Shown here: one piece after another, positions 29,373-38,434 of the stretch
How positions within the stretch are numbered: position 1 is the first letter of the stretch
How the letters are laid out: each line of letters starts with the position of its first letter
Assembly (NCBI RefSeq): GCF_031583595.1
Contig: NZ_CP134145.1
Span: forward strand, 2,294,001-2,358,000
Direction: 5' to 3'
DNA length: 64,000 nt
Source: Thalassotalea psychrophila
GTDB taxonomy: Bacteria; Pseudomonadota; Gammaproteobacteria; Enterobacterales; Alteromonadaceae
The notes under the pieces: generated by a model
What the model saw: the letters and a program-made list of their open reading frames with translations, nothing else
What the model was told of the DNA's origin: nothing
The model's database searches: none
Translations under genes and position numbers: made by a program

Positions 29373-31295
29373 TCAGTCGATTTTCTTAAACAATACATCG
29401 CCATTGATAGTAAATTCGTATGCCCATCCGGCTTCAACTTTACAAGTCCAGAAGGCCTCCTCTATAACAGCAGGCCCTACACCTGTAGCGCCAGGGGTTT
29501 GATCTTCAACATTAATAACCGGCAATTCCTGAGTGGAACCGTCGGCATTCATTAATTCACGAATAGCTCCAATACGTGGTTCATGTTGGTCAACATCGAT
29601 TTTTTCAGGTAATTTGGCTCGGTTAACGGATTTAATCGCACGCATACCGGCAATGACTTCGTCAATATTGCTAATAGAGTTAGAAAGGGATGGTGAACTT
29701 AAATCAAGTTCAATTTCTTTTCCGTTTATGAGTAACCACGCTTGCAGTTCACATTCTTCAATGTCAAAGCCTTCAGAAAACATGTCGCGGCTTACACGAG
29801 TTTTCAACTGTGCCAGAACTTCGGTCAGTGATGCTGCATCATTGTTATCAAGTTTCAGTTCACTCATGTGAGCAATGTCACTAAAACCAATACCGTGTGC
29901 ACTAAATACGGCAGATAAACGTGGTACTAATACATTCTTCATCCCCGCAGCATCGGCAACAGCAAGAGCACCCATTGGGCCTCCGCCACCAAAGGCAGAT
30001 AATACGGTGTCATCGGTTAATTCAGTGTAATTGCTCAGGCCTGTGGCAATATCGCCAGCCCATGCTTTAAGCATGTCATGAATTGCTTGATTAACGGTGA
30101 TACCCAAAGGCTCGGCAATATTTTCAGCGATAATGGCACGAGAACGGTCAGCATCGAGTTTCATCTCTCCACCGAAATAAGTTTCAGGATCTAATAAACC
30201 CATTAACAATAGGGCATCAGTAATCGTTGCTTCTTTACCACCCATACCAAAACAGGCTGGACCTGGTGCGCCACCAACAGAGTCTGGGCCAACGGTAATA
30301 GAACCGTCTTTTACGCGAAAGATTGAACCTCCACCAACTCCTATAGATTTGATGTCACATAATGGGAATGAACATTCAACCCCTTCAACTTCGCCGTGAG
30401 AAAAAGCTTTCACTACATCATCTTCAATTAAACCTATATCGGTTGTTGTACCACCAACATCGAAGGTTAGGAATTTGTTAAAGCCATAGTATTCGGCATA
30501 GGCTTTAGCTGAATCCATGCCCGCACGAGGGCCTGAAGAATAGGTTTTTAACGCAACCGTTTTGGCAACACGTCCGGCATATCCATCATTACGATAAATC
30601 AATAATGGGTTGGTCATTCTAAATTCACGCAATTTGTTATCGGCGTTAAATAGGAACTGCTCCATTGCCGGATGTAAGAAGGCGTTATTAATAGCAGTCC
30701 AAGTACGGCGCAATGCATTTTGGTCACTACTTAAGCTTCCTGCATATAATAAAGGCACCGCACCTAATAAGTGACGAGGGAATAATTTAAAGCTTAAGCT
30801 ACGAAAACTAGCTTCTTTTTTAAGATAATCATCACCAGAAAAACTCACCACGATTCGGTTAGCGCCGTCTGAAGATAAACGGTTAATCGCTGCTGATAAT
30901 GCATGAGAATATGCATCACCAGTTAAATTGTTATCAATTTGCTCTACACGATCGCCAACAAGGGCAGGGAACATTTCAGCTTCTTTATCTGTCGATAACA
31001 AATCTTCAAGCTTGGTTTTCTTATCGATAATAAGACCAAGGCGCGGGCCTTTTTTCATTACCAGTGCGTTGGTACCTTGTGTTGTTGAATAACGAATATG
31101 ATCGGTGCTTTGCAATAGTGCAGCCAGATCATCTTCACCATATATAACGCCGGAAACCTTTTTTAAGCCTTCGTAGAAGCACTTGGACAGATCGTAAGGT
31201 GTAGTTATTGTTTTTGTATGGTAAGACTTATCGCCGTCAAGCACCCAAATATCGGTAAGGGTACCGCCGTTGTCTATGTTTATCAGTTTTCCCAT
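29373..31295 (-). CDS. Hydantoinase A-type subunit of an acetophenone carboxylase-like enzyme (apcA slot)
   Basis: About 640 residues. The HyuA/ASKHA fold is shown by DNGGTLTD (8-15), a second phosphate-type motif FDVGGTTTDIGLI (278-290), GVGGGSIF and SAFGGGGPMGALAVADAAG. The first motif is DNGGT instead of the usual DIGGT. It is shorter than the second HyuA copy and clearly diverged from it, as ApcA is from ApcC. The ATG at 31295 is preferred because AGAG lies about 10 bases before it. The ATG at 31334 adds 13 residues with no visible ribosome site. First gene of the eight-gene operon, with an operator-like site at 31372-31397. Confidence 0.86.
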   Translation of the reverse strand: MGKLINIDNGGTLTDIWVLDGDKSYHTKTITTPYDLSKCFYEGLKKVSGVIYGEDDLAALLQSTDHIRYSTTQGTNALVMKKGPRLGLIIDKKTKLEDLLSTDKEAEMFPALVGDRVEQIDNNLTGDAYSHALSAAINRLSSDGANRIVVSFSGDDYLKKEASFRSLSFKLFPRHLLGAVPLLYAGSLSSDQNALRRTWTAINNAFLHPAMEQFLFNADNKLREFRMTNPLLIYRNDGYAGRVAKTVALKTYSSGPRAGMDSAKAYAEYYGFNKFLTFDVGGTTTDIGLIEDDVVKAFSHGEVEGVECSFPLCDIKSIGVGGGSIFRVKDGSITVGPDSVGGAPGPACFGMGGKEATITDALLLMGLLDPETYFGGEMKLDADRSRAIIAENIAEPLGITVNQAIHDMLKAWAGDIATGLSNYTELTDDTVLSAFGGGGPMGALAVADAAGMKNVLVPRLSAVFSAHGIGFSDIAHMSELKLDNNDAASLTEVLAQLKTRVSRDMFSEGFDIEECELQAWLLINGKEIELDLSSPSLSNSISNIDEVIAGMRAIKSVNRAKLPEKIDVDQHEPRIGAIRELMNADGSTQELPVINVEDQTPGATGVGPAVIEEAFWTCKVEAGWAYEFTINGDVLFKKID

Positions 31296-31371
31296 ATTAT
31301 CGTTCTCTATTATTTTAGAATGGTTATTATTCATTCAGCTTATTAGAGTTTTTAATTGAGAGTACCTATCG

Positions 31372-31397
31372 AAAGTTAGGGATTGGCTAGGGATTAG
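31372..31397 (-). promoter_or_regulatory. Operator-like site A before the carboxylase operon
   Basis: On the plus strand the sequence AAAGTTAGGGATT is followed by a second TAGGGATT exactly 11 bases after the first (31377 and 31388), a helical-turn direct repeat. In the gene sense it reads AATCCCTAACTTT, matching the shared sites at 34087, 36824 and 46604. It lies about 75 bp before the start codon at 31295. Confidence 0.6.
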
Positions 31398-31453
31398 CTC
31401 GAACTATCAAACAACTTGATTTTAATTCAGGTGAAACAAGGAGTTAGGTAGTG

Positions 31454-31480
31454 AAAATAAAGCGCCCAGAAGAGGGCGCT
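31454..31480 (-). terminator. Rho-independent terminator of TonB receptor 1
   Basis: On the minus strand AGCGCCC and GGGCGCT form a perfect 7-bp stem with a 6-base loop. The stem is followed by TTTATTTTC. It lies 21 bases after the receptor stop codon and separates it from the carboxylase operon. Confidence 0.8.
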
Positions 31481-31500
31481 AGTGTTAAATCGCTTATCAG

Positions 31501-33945
31501 TTATTGAAAATGGTAACTGCCTCTTAACGTAAATGTTTGTCCTTGCGAATAAAGACCCATATGTGAACCGGCAAACAGTGGTATGTCTTGCGACCAGGTT
31601 TTAAATTGCTCATCACCAAGGTTTCGACCGATTAAAGCAATATCCCAATCTTGACTTTGTGGTCCAAATATTAGTGATAAATTAGTTAACACGTAACTGT
31701 CTTGTTCACTGATTGGATCTAAATCGGCTGCTGCATAGTAATTATCACGGTAATTTAAGTCGAGTACTGAACGCAGGTAGTAATTATCAAAGTTGAGTTC
31801 ATGCTCAAGCGATAAACTCCCCGTCCATTCTGGAGTAAATGCATTCGGTTTTCCGGCTAAATCTTGCTCACATAAACCAAGTGCATTGAGCCTGACGCCA
31901 GGGGTAACATTACCCGCATCGGCTAGTGTCTTTTGATCAACTGTACATCCAGCTGTATCATAGTCATCAAATTCAAAGTTGTTATATGCTAAAGAGCCAC
32001 GCAGGGTTAATGAATCGGTTAATAACCATCTTCCATCCATTTCAACCCCTGAAATATCAGCTTTAGCGGCATTTTCAACTTTAAATGCAGTAGCGCCAGT
32101 AAATATTGAAGCTTGCAAATCGTCATATTCCATTTGATAAATTGCAATATTCAACTCGGCGGCTCCATCATCAAGGCTTAATTTTGCACCAACCTCAATG
32201 GATTGTGCTTCTTCCTCATCAAATTCGACTTCATCAGGATCTGGGCGTTGGGTGAAACTGTTAAAACCACCGCTTTTATAACCAGTACTAATTGAGCCAT
32301 ACAGCATTGCATCATTTGTTGCTTGCCACTGGAGGTTTGCAGACCAACTCACGTTTTCTTCATTGCGCTCTAAATCTTCAAAAACATGTGGTGTCATTTC
32401 CGATAAAAAATGTCTAAATGCGTAAATTGGTGCAAATGGATCGGTAGGATCTGGGTAACTACAAGCCTGATCTACCGTACTTGAACCAAATTCTGAACAT
32501 AACATTCCTTGTTCAGCTTCTTTCTTATCGTCAGAGTAACGTACACCTGCTGTCATTTTTACTGCTTCAGTTAAGGCATATGTACCTTGGAAAAATACCG
32601 CACTTGAGGTTGATTCTTGATCGAGAAAATTGACTCGTCCAAACTTACCAAGCATACCGTAAAGTGGATTTTGTAGTGCCAGTACACTTCCTAATGAATC
32701 TGGATCTGAACCATCAACGTTAAAATTAGAAACAGCATCGGCATACAAGTCTGCTTTTTCAAAATAAACACCGGCAACATAATTGAAATCTAAGCTTGCA
32801 TCAGAAGCAATGCGAAGTTCAAAGCTAGATTGCTCAAAATCTTCAGTGTCGTTATACAATAAACCATCAAACAATGAGTAATCTGCATCAACAGAGCGAT
32901 CAAATTCATAAGTAGAATAGCCTGCAATTGCGGTGATCACCGAGCCATTATCTAAATTATGTTCAATGGTTAATGCGATTTCATCAATATCGCCTTCAAA
33001 CACATAGTTATTACCAACATCGATTTCAGGGGAGCTATTGCCATTTGGTGCTGAAAGGTTGCTCGTGTCAAGATCTGGTTCAACTGGAAAAGTAGGTGAG
33101 AACGCGGTCATTAAAAATTGTAAGCCAGGGGATAGTTGATCGTGTTCCATTGGCAGACCGGCCTTGTCCCAATCACCGTGCTCAACTTTAAAGCTAACCA
33201 GAGTATCTTCACTTGCATCCCACTCCAAGCTTAATCGTGATGCCCAATCTTCATTGGTTGTGCTTGAGGTGTCATAATATGAATTTTCAACCCAACCTTC
33301 ATCAGATTCTCTAGCCAGAAATGCAACACGACCTCGTAGATTATCTGTTAGTGAACCGGATACAAAGCCTTGTACTTCATCTTGTTCGTATTCGAATTCG
33401 TGGCTTAGTGACACACTTGCTTCAAAATCTTCTGTGGGTTTTGCGGTAGTAATATTTAATGCACCACCTATGGTGTTTTTACCAAATAAAGTACCTTGCG
33501 GGCCACGCAATACTTCGACCAAACCAACGTCTAAAAATGAAAACTGCGATTGCACCCCACGGCCCCGATAAACGCCATCAACATAGGTGCCAATAGATTG
33601 CTCAAAGCCCGATTGGAATCCTGTTTGAATACCACGAATTGAGATAACTTCGGTACCACCTGATTTTGCTACTGAAAAATTAGGAATATACGATGATAAA
33701 TCTTCCAGATTTGGGATAGCCGCTTCTTTTATTTTTTCACCGCCAATAGCCGATACTGACATTGGTACTTCTTGTAAGTTTTGTGACCGTTTTTGTGAGG
33801 TTACGATGATGTGTTCAAGTTGACGAGTTTGTGCAGCATCGTTGGCATTATTTGCTGCCAGGGTTGTAGCAGATATAGAACTAGCCGACGTCAGTACCGC
33901 CAATTGTATGGCAATTCTAAGCTTAGTTTTACGTATACTTCTCAT
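31501..33945 (-). CDS. TonB-dependent outer membrane receptor 1
   Basis: The 814-residue protein has a signal peptide (about 1-30, ATTLAAN), a TonB-box-like HIIVTSQKR near 45-54 and a plug domain with VEVLRGPQGTLFGKNTIGGA. A long beta barrel follows and ends in a C-terminal Phe-type strand (TFTLRGSYHFQ). It belongs to the large group of receptors seen beside steroid, terpene and aromatic degradation genes in marine Proteobacteria and sphingomonads. The ligand is unknown. AGGGA precedes the ATG. It has its own promoter region with an operator-like site 142 bp upstream, shared with the carboxylase operon, so it is likely co-induced. Confidence 0.93.
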   Translation of the reverse strand: MRSIRKTKLRIAIQLAVLTSASSISATTLAANNANDAAQTRQLEHIIVTSQKRSQNLQEVPMSVSAIGGEKIKEAAIPNLEDLSSYIPNFSVAKSGGTEVISIRGIQTGFQSGFEQSIGTYVDGVYRGRGVQSQFSFLDVGLVEVLRGPQGTLFGKNTIGGALNITTAKPTEDFEASVSLSHEFEYEQDEVQGFVSGSLTDNLRGRVAFLARESDEGWVENSYYDTSSTTNEDWASRLSLEWDASEDTLVSFKVEHGDWDKAGLPMEHDQLSPGLQFLMTAFSPTFPVEPDLDTSNLSAPNGNSSPEIDVGNNYVFEGDIDEIALTIEHNLDNGSVITAIAGYSTYEFDRSVDADYSLFDGLLYNDTEDFEQSSFELRIASDASLDFNYVAGVYFEKADLYADAVSNFNVDGSDPDSLGSVLALQNPLYGMLGKFGRVNFLDQESTSSAVFFQGTYALTEAVKMTAGVRYSDDKKEAEQGMLCSEFGSSTVDQACSYPDPTDPFAPIYAFRHFLSEMTPHVFEDLERNEENVSWSANLQWQATNDAMLYGSISTGYKSGGFNSFTQRPDPDEVEFDEEEAQSIEVGAKLSLDDGAAELNIAIYQMEYDDLQASIFTGATAFKVENAAKADISGVEMDGRWLLTDSLTLRGSLAYNNFEFDDYDTAGCTVDQKTLADAGNVTPGVRLNALGLCEQDLAGKPNAFTPEWTGSLSLEHELNFDNYYLRSVLDLNYRDNYYAAADLDPISEQDSYVLTNLSLIFGPQSQDWDIALIGRNLGDEQFKTWSQDIPLFAGSHMGLYSQGQTFTLRGSYHFQ

Positions 33946-34086
33946 ATGTGTTTCCCTAAGTTTTATATTAATTATTGTTATATTTATAAAGTATGAATTT
34001 AACTATTTGTTTTATAGGTAAATTCATTTTTGATCGTTGTTTTTTCGACCAAACTTGACGTTAGTATGGGAAGGAAAATAATGCAC

Positions 34087-34107
34087 CTAACTAAAGTTAG
34101 GGATTAG
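34087..34107 (-). promoter_or_regulatory. Operator-like site B before TonB receptor 1
   Basis: The perfect palindrome CTAACTAAAGTTAG (34087-34100) is followed by GGATTAG. In the gene sense it reads CTAATCCCTAACTTTAG, the best match to the site before the SDR at 46706. It lies about 142 bp before the start codon. Confidence 0.65.
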
Positions 34108-34191
34108 TGTTAATTATGAAAAATATTTAGACAGTATAGCATTCAAAAAATTACTCGGTTTACGCGGTGTTGTAAAAGGGTGAAATGAAAG

Positions 34192-34215
34192 GGTGAGGAT
34201 TGGACAATCCCCACC
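34192..34215 (-). terminator. Hairpin terminator of TonB receptor 2
   Basis: GGTGGGGATTG pairs with CAATCCTCACC (one mismatch) on the minus strand. A T-rich run (CTTTCATTTC) follows, 26 bases after the receptor stop. Confidence 0.55.
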
Positions 34216-34241
34216 TGATCTGTTGTTATGCTCTTATATAT

Positions 34242-36668
34242 CTAGTCCATGAAGTGGTAGCTGAACTGAAACGTATAAGTGGCTGGTGCGGCAGTGCCAG
34301 ATTGGTGAGAACCCGATAAAAGTGGCGTATCATTGTGGTAATAGAAGTACTCTTCGTCACTCAAGTTTCGACCGATGAAGGCTACGTCCCAATCACCATC
34401 TGGAGATACCAGTTTAATGGAAGCATCAACCAAAGTGAACGCATCAACTTTAGAGCTCTCATCTAAATCTGCCGCGGCATAAAATTCATCAGAATGACTA
34501 AAGTTAACCCGTGAGACTAGCTCAAATTCACCTAAGTTAGTTGCGTACTCTAGACCGAGCATTGCCGTAAATTCAGGCACATCCTGATTAGTTTTACCAC
34601 TTAAGTCGTTACCGCCATCGGCGGAACAAGCAGCGCCATTAGCATAACTACCGTTTACGATTTGCATCGCAGTACAACCAGCGTTTTCATAGGAGTCGAA
34701 TTCAAAATCTATGTAACCAAAATTAGAAAATAAGGTCCAGTCTTCTGTTAGATTCCATACAAGATCTAATTCTAATCCTTGCGATGTTGCCTCAGCGGCA
34801 TTGGCAACTACAAAGGTTGTACCACCGGTAAACTGAGTGGTTTGCATATCGTCAAACTTAGTGTTGAACACTGCAACGTTTAATTTTGCACTGCCATCGA
34901 GTAATGAAAATTTACCACCAATTTCGTATGATGTTGCTTCTTCTTCTTCATACTCTGCAGCGGCGGGGTCAGCGGTCATTGCTAATGCATTGAAGCCACC
35001 TCCCTTAACACCTTCAGCATAACTTGCATAAAGGTTGGTATCTTCGTTAACCGTCCATGATAAGCTCGCTGAAGGGGTGAAATGACTTTCACTACGATTA
35101 AGAACATTTTGATGTGGCTGTGCTTCAAATACAGCTAAGCCCCAAAACATTTGTTCAAGTGGGTTTGATAACTGGTTGCCACTCGTTTGACCGTAGCCAG
35201 TACCGCCATAAAGATCGACTTCTTGTATGGCATCTTTTTCTTCATCTGCATATCGACCTGACAATTCAAGTTTTAAGTTATCTGTTAATCCAATGCCTAC
35301 TTGAGCAAAAACGGCCCACATATCAGATTCTTGATCTAATTGATGAAAGCGACTCGTTAGGCCATATTCTGGGAATATATCAAGTGCACCACCTGTCATC
35401 CCTAAAATAGCACCATTAAAGGCGCCGCCAACAGCAGTACCTGGAGCCGTTGCCGCTTCGGTTACACCATTGGTCAACAAATCACTACTTTGATAATAAA
35501 TTCCAGCAATATATTCAAAAGTATCACTGTCATTAGAAACAAAACGAGCTTCGAAACTTGTTTGTTCAAAATCTTCTCTATCGGTAAATTGCAATATTGG
35601 CAAAGGACCAAAGTCTGCATCAACGCTGCGCTCAAAGTCATAATCAGACTGCGCGGCCATTACGGTAAAAGTTCCAGCGCTTAACGCGTAATTTGCTTTT
35701 AATGCATATTCATCAAAATTAGTGTCCATGTAATAGGTGGTATCTTCATCATTGAAACCTAGGCCTGGGTAGTCCATATTTGAACCGCTGCCTTTATGAT
35801 CAACAGCGCCGTCTTCGCCAAATGAAGCGATAACAGGTGCTAGCGGTCCGGTTAACTCGGTCATTTCCCAATAAATACCATTAGATTCTTGCTCTCCAGA
35901 TTCAAGGCGAAAATTCACAACTAAAGCGTCAGTGGCTTGCCAGTCTAATATGCCTCGATATGATAAATCTTCGCTGGTAATACCGGTTTCATCTTTAACA
36001 TGGTTTTCCATGTAGCCTTTATCGTTGTCTTTGTATTTAAACGCTAAACGAGCTTTTAAGCTGGCGTCATCATTAAGCGCGCCAGTGACAAAACCAGATG
36101 TTTCTATTTGTTCTGCTTCGGTTTCCCAACCTGTGGTAATTTTTGCTTCCAAGTCCTCTTTAGGTTGTGCCGGATTAATCGATAACACGCCACCAATAGT
36201 ATTCTTGCCAAATAAAGCTCCTTGCGGACCACGTAAAACTTCAAGCGTTTCTACATCTAAAAAAGAATAGCGCGACTGTACGCCGCGTCCATGATAAACA
36301 CCATCAACAAATATCCCGACAGATTGCTCACCACCAGATTGTAAATCTGAGTTAATACCTCGAATGGAAATGGTATCTTGAATGGCGTTGGCAGAAATAC
36401 TGACATTAGGCAAAGATTTTGACATATCTTCCATATTATCAATTTTCATTTGCGCTAAAGTTTCACCACCGATAACAGAAACCGATGCGGGTACTTCATG
36501 CAGCGTTTTAGGTCGCTTACCACCTTTTACCAAGATAACTTCAATATCTTTATCGCTGTCTGCGGTTTGTTCTTGTGCATAAGATGAACTGGTATATGTG
36601 CTCGTTGCAAGCGCAAATGCTATCGCTATACCCAAAGGGTGGCGCTTTTTATTAATGCTACTACTCAC
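34242..36668 (-). CDS. TonB-dependent outer membrane receptor 2
   Basis: The protein of about 808 residues has a signal peptide ending near SSSYAQ, a plug with LEVLRGPQGALFGKNTIGGV and a barrel ending in TFQFSYHFMD. GTG at 36668 is the likely start, with GGGGA 5 bases before it; the TTG at 36680 overlaps that ribosome site. In the plug it is strikingly similar to the receptor at 55122-57503 (shared EVPASVSVI, LPNVSIS, GGEQSVGIFVDGVYHGRGVQ). The two probably take up the same or a related ligand. Two operator-like sites lie upstream and an AraC gene lies beyond them on the same strand. Confidence 0.93.
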   Translation of the reverse strand: MSSSINKKRHPLGIAIAFALATSTYTSSSYAQEQTADSDKDIEVILVKGGKRPKTLHEVPASVSVIGGETLAQMKIDNMEDMSKSLPNVSISANAIQDTISIRGINSDLQSGGEQSVGIFVDGVYHGRGVQSRYSFLDVETLEVLRGPQGALFGKNTIGGVLSINPAQPKEDLEAKITTGWETEAEQIETSGFVTGALNDDASLKARLAFKYKDNDKGYMENHVKDETGITSEDLSYRGILDWQATDALVVNFRLESGEQESNGIYWEMTELTGPLAPVIASFGEDGAVDHKGSGSNMDYPGLGFNDEDTTYYMDTNFDEYALKANYALSAGTFTVMAAQSDYDFERSVDADFGPLPILQFTDREDFEQTSFEARFVSNDSDTFEYIAGIYYQSSDLLTNGVTEAATAPGTAVGGAFNGAILGMTGGALDIFPEYGLTSRFHQLDQESDMWAVFAQVGIGLTDNLKLELSGRYADEEKDAIQEVDLYGGTGYGQTSGNQLSNPLEQMFWGLAVFEAQPHQNVLNRSESHFTPSASLSWTVNEDTNLYASYAEGVKGGGFNALAMTADPAAAEYEEEEATSYEIGGKFSLLDGSAKLNVAVFNTKFDDMQTTQFTGGTTFVVANAAEATSQGLELDLVWNLTEDWTLFSNFGYIDFEFDSYENAGCTAMQIVNGSYANGAACSADGGNDLSGKTNQDVPEFTAMLGLEYATNLGEFELVSRVNFSHSDEFYAAADLDESSKVDAFTLVDASIKLVSPDGDWDVAFIGRNLSDEEYFYYHNDTPLLSGSHQSGTAAPATYTFQFSYHFMD

Positions 36669-36823
36669 TGATTTCCCCAAATTATTATTTTAAATTGCAA
36701 TGTTAGATTTTTGCTTTTAGGTTTGTAAAAACCTACGTTAAGCTCAAGTTTTAAGCTTAGCTTTTAGGGTGTTTGATAATGTGCAACATCTCAATAACAA
36801 AAAAGAACGAACTGGTTAACAAT

Positions 36824-36841
36824 CCCTAGCTAAAGTTAGGG
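36824..36841 (-). promoter_or_regulatory. Operator-like site C before TonB receptor 2
   Basis: CCCTAGCTAAAGTTAGGG is an 18-base inverted repeat with one mismatch (CCCTAGCT / AGTTAGGG). On the minus strand it reads CCCTAACTTTAGCTAGGG, sharing the CTAACTTTAG core with sites B, D and E. It lies about 160 bp before the receptor start. Confidence 0.65.
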
Positions 36842-36903
36842 TGGCTAACAATGCCGTGGGGTGTGGCGTGCATTTTATTCAAGTTTTCATAAAGGAAAAT
36901 ACT

Positions 36904-36930
36904 CCACGTTCTAACTAAAGTTAGCCGTGG
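36904..36930 (-). promoter_or_regulatory. Operator-like site D before TonB receptor 2
   Basis: The exact 14-base palindrome CTAACTAAAGTTAG of site B recurs at 36911-36924, here flanked by outer arms CCACG and CGTGG. It lies 55 bp after the AraC stop and about 240 bp before the receptor start. With site C it forms a pair about 86 bp apart. Confidence 0.6.
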
Positions 36931-36978
36931 ATCTTGTTCTTAGAGGATTTACTATACTTTGTTGAACATTTAAAATGA

Positions 36979-37995
36979 CTAGTTTTCTTCTATAAATTGC
37001 GCTCGATAAGCGCCAGGGGTAAAGTCAGTCCAGCCTTTGAAAGCTCTAACAAAGCTGCATGTTTCAGTAAAGCCAAGTTTTTCAGCAATGTCTGCCATCG
37101 TGTAATTTGGTTTGTACATCAAATAAATAGCACGGTCGCGACGCATAGCGTCTTTGATTTTTTGGTAGGTAACGCCTTCACTTTTTAATTTTTGACGTAA
37201 GGTTTTTGGTACCATATGAATTTCTTGCGAAACCCAATCAAAATTAGGAAAGTCTTGTCCTTGATACGATTCGATGATTCGTTTGATTTTGGTGGTATAG
37301 TTATCTTGCTCAACTGGGTTTAACAAAATATTCATTGGAATTACAGCCATGTAATCATCCAGTTCAAGATTGTTTTTTATGATTGGCAAATTTAAATGTT
37401 TAGCGCTAAAACGAATCGAAAGTTGCTCTGAATTAAATCTTTTTGGGCTTGATGAAAACAATAAAGCATACTCAGCCTGATGAAATGGGGGCGGGAAGTT
37501 GAACTCAACCATTTTAATTTCAATTGGTTTACCGGTAAGCCAACAGCTAAATCTATGCATCGCACATAATACAAACTCAGCTAGCATATGATGGATATCT
37601 AATTCGGGTTTATTCAAAACAACTTGTATTTCAAAATCGTCATTGTAAATAACCAAATTGATTTTATAACCATGTTCGATGTAATTGTAAAAACCGATGA
37701 GAAGCTGCAATGCCTCTCCCAGAACTTTAGAATTTATTGCAAGCTTACTACCATAATAAAAAGCGTCGTTAGGTAATGGTTTTTCAGAAAAGCCAAAACT
37801 TTCATCTTTAAGTATTTTCCATGTATAGCGGCTAAAGGCAACAAACACCTCATACAATACTCTGCTTGTAGAGGCGGTTAACATTTGCTGGGTAATATCA
37901 AACTTTTTAAGAAATTCATCTGCATTATGTCCATGCCTTTCAAGGCTTTTGACTAATGCATTTATATAATGGATAGAAACTGTTTTATTGTTCAT
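36979..37995 (-). CDS. AraC-family transcriptional regulator (Arabinose_bd type)
   Basis: The 338-residue protein has an N-terminal domain of the OruR/Arabinose_bd kind (about 20-210, with LGEALQLLIGFYNYIEHGYK and ELDIHHMLAEFVLCAMHRF). The C-terminal helix-turn-helix (about 245-335) shows MADIAEKLGFTETCSFVRAFKGW followed by the usual TPGAYR. It is directly upstream of TonB receptor 2 and the carboxylase operon on the same strand and is the closest regulator to operator-like sites A-D, so it is the leading candidate for their binding protein. An AATCCCTA half-site at 38077-38084 upstream of its own start would allow self-control, but one 8-mer is weak evidence. Confidence 0.9.
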   Translation of the reverse strand: MNNKTVSIHYINALVKSLERHGHNADEFLKKFDITQQMLTASTSRVLYEVFVAFSRYTWKILKDESFGFSEKPLPNDAFYYGSKLAINSKVLGEALQLLIGFYNYIEHGYKINLVIYNDDFEIQVVLNKPELDIHHMLAEFVLCAMHRFSCWLTGKPIEIKMVEFNFPPPFHQAEYALLFSSSPKRFNSEQLSIRFSAKHLNLPIIKNNLELDDYMAVIPMNILLNPVEQDNYTTKIKRIIESYQGQDFPNFDWVSQEIHMVPKTLRQKLKSEGVTYQKIKDAMRRDRAIYLMYKPNYTMADIAEKLGFTETCSFVRAFKGWTDFTPGAYRAQFIEEN

Positions 37996-38434
37996 ATTTT
38001 TATTTAATCTGACAGATAACTAATTGCATAATCCTCAATATTAACCAATTCGATTCCGTATTACTAAGTTTGCCAAAATCCCTATTCAAAACAGCATACA
38101 ACTGAACCTGATATTTTAACAAAACAGTTTTCAAAGACTGTAAGCGTTTAAATCGTTCCTACCTTGTTAGCATAGGTAACATTACAAGTGAGTCTTTGTT
38201 TATTTTTAATTGTGTTAATAAGATCATGTTTTTCCAATGTTATAATTTAATACAGTTTTAAATTACTCCTGAAACGACAATTAGCTACTCTTGAGCCGAC
38301 ATAGGTGGTAGGGCTGTTTTCATTACAAAGTTACTTAATTGTGGCAACTTGGTAATACAACAGTTATGGGGAGTAGTATAAGTATGGCTCTATAAAAAAG
38401 GGAGCGTAAGCTCCCTTGAATTAAATATTGAATG
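37996..38434. other. Intergenic region between the AraC gene and DUF1254 copy 2
   Basis: This 439-bp stretch has no credible coding frame. It holds the AraC promoter region with the octamer AATCCCTA at 38077-38084, a weak ACAGT/ACTGT inverted repeat near 38122-38139, and the terminator of the DUF1254 gene at 38394-38417. Nothing else stands out. Confidence 0.7.
38394..38417 (-). terminator. Rho-independent terminator of DUF1254 copy 2
   Basis: On the minus strand a perfect AAGGGAGC/GCTCCCTT stem with a TTAC loop is followed by TTTTTATA, 18 bases after the stop codon. Confidence 0.85.

Noticed and set aside
24326..31295. Hydantoinase or 5-oxoprolinase operon
   Set aside because: The HyuA/HyuB folds fit, but a zinc-ribbon gamma-type gene lies between two different HyuA genes and an acetoacetyl-CoA-synthetase-like ligase ends the operon. 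This matches ketone carboxylases, not hydantoinases.
38077..38084. Sixth copy of the shared operator (AATCCCTA) before the AraC gene
   Set aside because: Only the 8-base half matches and the CTAACTTTAG core is absent. About two such 8-mers are expected by chance in 64 kb on both strands, so it is noted but not counted.
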